Origin: JBDNJM01 sp041687755
GTDB lineage: Bacteria > Planctomycetota > UBA1135 > GCA-002686595
DNA length: 20,694 nucleotides
Direction: 5' to 3'
NCBI GenBank assembly: GCA_041687755.1
Contig: JBDNJM010000117.1
Location: 1-20,694 of the forward strand
Positions 16,754 through 20,694 of this stretch are shown piece by piece; position 1 is the stretch's first letter; every line of letters starts with the position of its first letter. A program made the position numbers and the translations under genes. Under the pieces are notes generated by a model that was not told the DNA's origin, made no database searches, and was given only the letters and a program-made list of their open reading frames with translations.

Positions 16754-16770
16754 CGCGAAAGGACTTCGCG
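16754..16770. promoter_or_regulatory. Hairpin-forming inverted repeat just upstream of motA
   Basis: CGCGAA and TTCGCG form a perfect six-base stem around AGGAC. The repeat ends 15 bases upstream of the motA ATG. It could be an operator or an RNA hairpin near the start of motA. Chance occurrence in GC-rich DNA is possible. Confidence 0.3.
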
Positions 16771-16856
16771 GGGGGGTGGCCTGCTCCAACCTTCGGCGCC
16801 CCGATTCCGAGGTCTGAAGCCGATTTGAGGCGATTGAAGCGGCTCGCCGCAGGGCC

Positions 16857-16867
16857 GAAAGTCTTTC
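16857..16867. promoter_or_regulatory. Palindrome GAAAGTCTTTC upstream of motA
   Basis: This 11-bp palindrome (central base excepted) lies about 120 bases upstream of the motA ATG, in the gap behind the motE-like gene. The identical sequence on the opposite strand is at 17799-17809, upstream of the motE-like gene. Sharing between two motor-gene leaders suggests a regulator site. Confidence 0.4.
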
Positions 16868-16959
16868 CTCCGGGAGAACCCGCGGAGCTCACCGGAATCG
16901 ACCGGATCGGGGGCTCAGCCCGCTTGAACGATGCGCTGCGTCCCGCGAATCACGTGGGC

Positions 16960-17715
16960 TCAGGCGCCGCCCGTGTAGGCGTCGGCGAAGGCCTGCCACT
17001 CGTCCTTGGGTAGCTCGTCGAGGATCTCGCGGGCGCGCTCGGGCTCGAGGCGCTGCAGGATCTGGCCGGCTTCTTGGGCGCCCAGCGGGAGCAGGCGGTC
17101 GGCAGCCGTTGAGGCGCCGCCCTCTTGGAAGAGGGCCGCCTTGCGTTCTATTTGGACGGCGATGTCTCGTTGGGAGGCCAGGCGCTGCTGCTCAAGCTGC
17201 TTACGCGCCGTCTCGACGTCGGAGGCGGCGATCTCCAGTTCGGCGGCACGCGTCTCGATGGTCTCGCGCAGGGAGTCGATCTCGGCCCAGCGCTCCTGCA
17301 GGAACAGGAGTTGCTCCTCGATGGTCTCTTCGCGATCGTCGAGCCCGGCGGCGCGGGCCTGGATTTCCGCCTTGCGGGTCTCAAGCTCCTCAGCCAGGTC
17401 GGTGAGCTGGTCGCGGTCGAAGGGCGCTGGCACGGCGAAGCTGCCGATGACGCCGAGGCTGGCTCCGATCAGCTCCTGGGCCCGGTCGGGCGTCGGCTTC
17501 TCGGGATAGAGCAGCTGCTCCTCGGCGGAGCGCGCGGGCTCGTTGGAGAGGTCCGCGACGGGGTCAACCACGGGCTCTGGGGCCTCGAAGAAGCGGCCCA
17601 CGACGGTCAGGGTGTGCATCGGGACCCCCGTCATCTGGGCGAATCCGATGTAGCAGGCGCCGAACAGCATCGTCGCGCCGCCGGCGATGAGGCCGATTTC
17701 TAGAGGCTTGGGCAT
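16960..17715 (-). CDS. MotE-like membrane coiled-coil protein
   Basis: A 251-residue protein. One membrane segment is at about 6-27 (EIGLIAGGATMLFGACYIGF). A Pro-rich linker is followed by a long heptad-rich coiled coil (about 102-195, LAEELETRKAEIQARAAGLD and similar). The last 45 residues (DRLLPLGAQEAGQILQRLEP, ARIL-type helices REILDELPKDEW) look like the MgtE-N/FliG-like helical motif that ends MotE-type proteins. MotE is known in rhizobia as a periplasmic chaperone of the stator partner MotC; here it would assist motor assembly. ATG 17715 is chosen because it puts the membrane helix at the N-terminus; the longer frame to 17901 has no family features. It heads the motor gene cluster. Confidence 0.7.
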   Translation of the reverse strand: MPKPLEIGLIAGGATMLFGACYIGFAQMTGVPMHTLTVVGRFFEAPEPVVDPVADLSNEPARSAEEQLLYPEKPTPDRAQELIGASLGVIGSFAVPAPFDRDQLTDLAEELETRKAEIQARAAGLDDREETIEEQLLFLQERWAEIDSLRETIETRAAELEIAASDVETARKQLEQQRLASQRDIAVQIERKAALFQEGGASTAADRLLPLGAQEAGQILQRLEPERAREILDELPKDEWQAFADAYTGGA

Positions 17716-17798
17716 GGGAGGACGACGGGAGGAGTTCTCCCGACGCTCACTCCATCGACCGGCCACGGGGGGGGGCTTCAGCCCCGAGCAGGATTCCA

Positions 17799-17809
17799 GA
17801 AAGACTTTC
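17799..17809. promoter_or_regulatory. Palindrome GAAAGACTTTC between divergent genes
   Basis: Same 11-base site as at 16857-16867, on the opposite strand. It is exactly centred in the intergenic region: 83 bases separate it from each of the divergent start codons at 17715 and 17893. A centred palindrome is a natural place for a regulator of both genes. No sigma-factor consensus was recognised next to it. Confidence 0.4.
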
Positions 17810-17892
17810 CCGAATCGGGTTCGGGACCCCAGGGGCGCGGCGGATTTCTGGCCTGGGCTGAGAACACCTTCTTCTTCGGAGCCTCGACCAGG

Positions 17893-18497
17893 ATGCGCCA
17901 CAAGACCGTGCTCGAGTCCATCGCTGCCTCGGAGGAGTGGGGCGCTGAGTTAGAGACCCTGCGGGCCCTGGTGCTGGCGAGCCGCCTCGAGGGAACGGTG
18001 GAGTGGCGCGCGCCTTGCTTCACCCGTGCCGGTCGCAACGTGGTCGGGCTGGCCAGCTTCAAGGCCTACTTCGGGTTGTGGCTCCACGACGGCTTCAAGC
18101 TCGCCGATCCGCGCGGCGTGTTGATCATCGCTCAGGAGGGCAAGACCAAGTGCCTGCGTCAGTGGCGCTTGCAGTCGGCCAAGGAAATAGCCGAGGGCGA
18201 CGTGAAGGCCTACTGCCGCGAGGCGCGGGCGGTGGCCGAGGGTTGGCGGCAAAGCCCTCATCGAAAGCGGCTCCGAAGCCGAAGAGCACCGCGGTGCGGA
18301 TTCCCGCGGAGCTGCAGGCGGCGCTCGCAGCCGACGTCGCGGCCGCGGCAGGCGTCAAGGGGCTGAGCCCCGCGAAGCGCCGCGAGTACGCCGAGTTCAT
18401 TGCGACGGCCAAGCTGGCGGCGACCAAGCTGCGCCGCATTGAGAAGGTGCTGCCGATGATCGCCGGCGGCGTCGGGCTGAACGACAAGTACCGCTGA
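17893..18497 (+). pseudogene. YdeI/OmdA-family (DUF1801-type) protein, frameshifted
   Basis: The first frame from ATG 17893 encodes KTVLESIAASEEWGAELETL, EWRAPCFTRAGRNVVGLASF, KAYFGLWLHDGFKLADPRG and GKTKCLRQWRLQSAKEI, a DUF1801-like domain. Around 18241-18260 the match moves to another frame, which gives AAKPSSKAAPKPKSTAVRIP, LSPAKRREYAEFIATAKLAA and KVLPMIAGGVGLNDKYR, ending at TGA 18497. This is the OmdA-type C-terminal segment of YdeI proteins. Restoring one base gives 201 residues, the usual family length. The family is linked to envelope or antimicrobial-peptide tolerance in enterobacteria; its role here is unknown. A real one-base deletion or a sequence error would look the same. Confidence 0.75.
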
Positions 18498-18850
18498 CGG
18501 AGTCGAGGCCGCGGGCTTCAGGCCCTTGCGGTATCGGCGGGGCCGGGCCCAAGCACTGCACGTGCGCCACGAATCCAGTGCGCGAGGAGCATGGCGGATT
18601 CACTGGCGCTTGATGCCGCCAGGGTCGGTGACGCGGTAGGCGCCGATCTGCTCCGGCATCCACTCGTCCGCGGGGTCGCTAGCCACCGCATGCGCCGCGG
18701 CCTCCACGGCGCCGCGGACGCCTTCCAGGCCGCCTCCCCCCATTTTCTCGCGTCTCCAGGCTCACCGGTCGCGTTGCACACCGGTGGCCCGAGTCGCGGA
18801 GACTTGCCTATCATTCGGGCCTGCTTGGAGTTCGGTCCCCTGGGTCGCGC
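18498..18850. other. Intergenic stretch, possibly with a kinase-gene remnant
   Basis: No intact gene is supported between the YdeI-family gene and the cytochrome remnant. The only suggestive piece is a 47-codon minus-strand frame at 18600-18743, listed separately. The promoter of the cytochrome gene should be here but is not recognisable. Confidence 0.45.
18600..18743 (-). pseudogene. Possible remnant of a serine/threonine kinase N-terminus
   Basis: A 47-residue frame from ATG 18743 ends in DEWMPEQIGAYRVTDPGGIK before a TGA. The PEQIGxYRV pattern is how the kinase domain of many planctomycete serine/threonine kinases begins (IGPYRV followed by the Gly-rich loop). The preceding EGVRGAVEAAAHAVA resembles the juxta-domain helix of such proteins. 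The Gly-rich loop and all catalytic motifs are absent. The call is weak because it rests on about 10 residues. Confidence 0.25.
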
Positions 18851-19162
18851 GTGTTTCGTCTGGTCGGGATGTCTGTCGGTGGGGTGCTCTGCTTCTCCGC
18901 GGTCGAGGTTTCCGCGCAGGACCTCGAGGCCCGGTTCGAGTTGCGCATGCGCCCGGTTCTTGCGGAGCGCTGCTTCTGACGCCACGGTGAGGATCGGCAG
19001 CGGTCCAGGCTGCGGTTGGATTCGGGGGCGGAGCTGTTCGCGGGGGGGGGGGGCGCTCAGGGGCCGGCGGTCGTGGCAGGAGATTCCGAAGGAAGCCTGG
19101 TGATCGAGGCGGTGCGGTACGCGGACGAGGAGCTTGCGATGCCGCCGAAGGGCAAGCTCGAC
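18851..19162 (+). pseudogene. Planctomycete cytochrome c (PSCyt1) protein, N-terminal remnant cut by IS66
   Basis: From a GTG at 18851 the frame reads a signal peptide (FRLVGMSVGGVLCFSAVEVS, AQ), then DLEARFELRMRPVLAERCF, a TGA at 18977-18979, RHGEDRQRSRLRLDSGAELF, GPAVVAGDSEGSLVIEAVRY and ADEELAMPPKGKLD. This is the PSCyt1 domain found at the start of large DUF1549/DUF1553 proteins. The haem motif CxxCH, expected as CFxCH, reads C-F-stop-R-H, so both the frame and the second haem cysteine are lost. After Asp at 19162 the family sequence stops exactly where IS66-type terminal bases begin. The remaining roughly 700 or more residues of such a protein are absent. No frameshift is needed, even across the G12 run at 19042-19053. 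Confidence 0.75.
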
Positions 19163-19211
19163 GTAAGCATCGCTTAAGCCCCACCTTGTCCGGCGCGACG
19201 GGCGCTGCACG

Positions 19212-19523
19212 ATGGCTGGGATGGACACGCCCCAGATCCCGAACGACCTCATCAATGCGCTCGAGCTCCAGGCCCGCGAGGGCCTGAGCTTCAGCAAGAC
19301 CGCTTCCTTGACCGGAGTAGCCGTCGGTCAGCCTGCAGCAGCTCTCTACGGTTTGCCCGCTCGGCACGCTTCCCCAGCTTTTACCGAGCTCGTCGTCACC
19401 GGACCGGCGGAAGCAGCCTTGGCCGAGCTCGTGCTCCGCGGCCCGCTCGGACACGAACTGAGTGTCCTTGGCAACACGCCGCCGGCTCAAGTGGCACAGC
19501 TCATGGCGACGCTGCCGTGCTGA
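19212..19523 (+). CDS. tnpA: IS66 accessory protein TnpA-like
   Basis: A 103-residue protein, first gene of the IS66 element. Its C-terminal half (FTELVVTGPAEAALAELVLR then LGHELSVLGNTPPAQVAQLM) has the pattern of IS66 TnpA tails, where a beta pair is followed by a short helix near L-A-L. The N-terminal part should hold a helix-turn-helix but matches only loosely (LSFSKTASLTGVAVG), so it is divergent. A second ATG at 19221 is possible. The stop TGA overlaps the GTG of tnpB by seven bases, which suggests coupled translation. Context carries much of the call. Confidence 0.6.
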   Translation: MAGMDTPQIPNDLINALELQAREGLSFSKTASLTGVAVGQPAAALYGLPARHASPAFTELVVTGPAEAALAELVLRGPLGHELSVLGNTPPAQVAQLMATLPC

Positions 19524-19942
19524 GTCTTGCGGCATCCGTCCGGGTCTTCTTCTGCCGCGAGCCCGTCGACTTCAGGAAGGCGCACGACGGCCTGGTCGCG
19601 ATCGTGCGCGAGCAGCTGGCGGCCGACCCGCTCGACGGATCGCTGTTCGTTTTCCTGAACCGCCGCCGCGACCGGATCAAACTGCTGCAGCGGGACGAGA
19701 ACGGCCTAGGGCTGCACTACAAGCGGCTGGCAGCGGGGACGTTTCGAGCGCTGGAAGGAGGGACGTCGATCACTCGTGCGGAGCCCAGGATGCTGCTGGA
19801 CGGAAACGAGGTAAAGGTGGGCAAGCTGGAACGTCGATTCGCCGATGTTGTTGGTGTAGAAGCAAGGCAGGCGAATGGCGACAACCGTGCGAGAACCCCG
19901 CGAAGAGAACGAGGCGCTGCGAGCGCTTCTCGCCGAGCGTGA
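19517..19942 (+). CDS. tnpB: IS66 accessory protein TnpB
   Basis: A 141-residue protein with the clear IS66 Orf2 signature: VRVFFCREPVDFRKAHDGLV, VREQLAADPLDGSLFVFLNR, RRDRIKLLQRDENGLGLHYK and RLAAGTFRALE. It starts with GTG at 19517 inside the end of tnpA. TnpB is needed for IS66 transposition, but its exact function is not known. Family members are usually near 115 residues. Here the frame runs on for about 25 residues and overlaps the start of tnpC by 68 bases, so the true stop may have been lost by mutation. Confidence 0.88.
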   Translation: MLSLAASVRVFFCREPVDFRKAHDGLVAIVREQLAADPLDGSLFVFLNRRRDRIKLLQRDENGLGLHYKRLAAGTFRALEGGTSITRAEPRMLLDGNEVKVGKLERRFADVVGVEARQANGDNRARTPRRERGAASASRRA

Positions 19943-20294
19943 CGCGCAGATCAACGAGCTGACCAAGGAGGTCGCGAAGCTCGAGCACAAGGTGGAGGTT
20001 TACAGCCGGCTGGCCTACGGCAAGCGAGCGTCTTCCAGTCGCGGACCACCTCTCCGACGACAAGCAAGGGCAACTTTTCGCGGCGGCTCTGCTTGCGGAG
20101 GCCGTCGCAGTAGCTGAGAAGAACGGTGAGTCTGGCACGATCGAGACGAAGGGGCGTAGCGCGCCGAGAAAAAAGGGCGGCCGGCGGCAGACGTATCCCG
20201 ATCACTTGCCGCAGGTGAAGACGACCTATGCCCTGGACGACGAAGACCTCCACTGCAGCTGCGGTGGCGATCTACAGCACATCGGCTGGGAGTC
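19875..20294 (+). pseudogene. tnpC: IS66 transposase TnpC, frameshifted and truncated
   Basis: ATG 19875 (AGGCAGG upstream) starts the typical coiled-coil leader EENEALRALLAERDAQINEL then LEHKVEVYSRLAYGKR. The family continues with SERLP, which is found in another frame (ERLPVADHLSDDKQGQLFAA, LLAEAVAVAEKN). A few bases were lost at about 20024-20034. The second frame goes on with the zinc-binding segment TYPDHLPQVKTTYALDDEDL, HCSCGGDLQHIGWEST and then loses similarity at about 20295. The DDE catalytic domain of about 350 residues is missing. The element cannot transpose by itself. Confidence 0.8.
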
Positions 20295-20694
20295 GACAAA
20301 CACGCTTTCGAGGAGCGTGCCGGTTACTTGGCTCAGCAATCCAGCAAGACTGCGGTCACCAAGCTGATGCGCACGACCTGGCGTACGGTCGGCAGGATCA
20401 TCCGCCGAGTCGTGGGCCGGCATCTCGACGCCGGGCCAAATCGCCTGGACAACCCCAGGCACATCGGGATCGACGAACTCAGCTACCGCAAGCGTCACGT
20501 GTACGTCACCGTCGTTGTGGACCACGACACCGCTCGCATCGTCTGGGCTTGCGAAGGGAAGAATGCAGCCACCCCGAGCCGGTTCTTCGAGGAACTGGGG
20601 GCGGAGCGCCGAGCCCTGCTCGAGTCGATCACGATCGACATGTCGGCCGCCTACATCAAGGCCGTCGAGGAGCATGCGCCCCATGCGAGGCTGA
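20295..20694 (+). mobile_element. ISL3-family transposase, internal fragment running off the window
   Basis: From about 20295 a frame without a start codon reads DKHAFEERAGYLAQQSSKTA, VTKLMRTTWRTVGRIIRRVV, HIGIDELSYRKRHVYVTVVV, DHDTARIVWACEGKNAATPS, RFFEELGAERRALLESITID and MSAAYIKAVEEHAPHARL. This is the ISL3 catalytic domain. The Asp in GIDELSY and the Asp in TIDMSA are candidates for the first two acidic residues; the last one would lie beyond the window. The N-terminal zinc finger and helix-turn-helix of ISL3 transposases are missing and replaced by IS66 sequence. The frame is still open at the window end. Confidence 0.85.

Larger units (their letters stand above)
19163..20294 (+). mobile_element. 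IS66-family insertion sequence, truncated on the right
   Basis: The left end is placed at GTAAGC (19163), the usual first bases of IS66-family inverted repeats, directly after the point where the cytochrome gene is cut. The element carries the standard tnpA-tnpB-tnpC order. IS66 elements make 8-bp target duplications; the left copy would be AGCTCGAC (19155-19162). The right end is missing because tnpC is joined to an ISL3-family transposase near 20295. The exact left boundary is inferred, since no right end is available for comparison. Confidence 0.7.

Noticed and set aside
17716..17800. Sigma-54 promoter upstream of the motE-like gene (TGGAAT...TGCTC)
   Set aside because: The spacing between the GG and GC elements is about six bases instead of ten.
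19042..19053. G12 run as a phase-variation switch of the cytochrome gene
   Set aside because: The frame is intact through the run, and the gene is already dead from the stop in its haem motif and the IS66 insertion.

Overview
The window is high-GC bacterial DNA, probably from a member of the Planctomycetota. The best lineage clue is a broken N-terminus of a planctomycete-type cytochrome c (PSCyt1) protein near 18.9-19.2 kb. Secreted proteins of planctomycete style, carboxypeptidase-regulatory-like folds and few Shine-Dalgarno sequences fit this. The assignment is inference.

Left part (1-9.2 kb). A gene tail (1-117) is followed by a 21-bp tandem repeat and the minus-strand stump of an antibiotic-biosynthesis-monooxygenase-like gene (188-328). 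Then come a VOC-family protein (+, 788-1279) and, convergent with it, a YaeQ-family protein (-, 1363-1920). Three minus-strand genes for predicted exported proteins follow: a clan GH-D-like glycoside hydrolase (2432-4633), a 689-residue protein with regulatory-like beta folds (4836-6905) and a 286-residue protein (6934-7794). The last two are probably one transcript. A plus-strand NAD-dependent epimerase (8184-9142) carries a one-base frameshift.

Middle part (9.2-17.7 kb). A secreted beta-propeller gene (-, 9221-11978) is broken by an in-frame TAA and by a frameshift in a C6 run. Next is an intact minus-strand flagellar motor cluster, in transcription order: a MotE-like coiled-coil protein, motA, motB, a second divergent motB-like gene, fliL, fliM and fliN. 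It supplies stator (MotA/MotB), stator-associated (FliL, MotE-like) and C-ring switch (FliM/FliN) parts. FliG is not in the window. A perfect 11-bp palindrome occurs upstream of both motA and the motE-like gene.

Right part (17.7-20.7 kb). A YdeI-family gene (+, 17893-18497) has a one-base frameshift. The PSCyt1 gene remnant (18851-19162) has lost its haem motif to a stop codon and is cut exactly where an IS66-family element begins (19163). The IS66 element has tnpA, tnpB and a frameshifted tnpC. At about 20295 tnpC is fused to the interior of an ISL3-family transposase that runs off the window.

The main message is the contrast between seven uninterrupted motor genes and a cluster of broken genes on both sides. 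No wholly new defence or biosynthetic system is visible. The most unusual items are the two-MotB stator arrangement, the shared palindrome, the nested IS junction, and the serial gene decay, which could also be partly assembly error.
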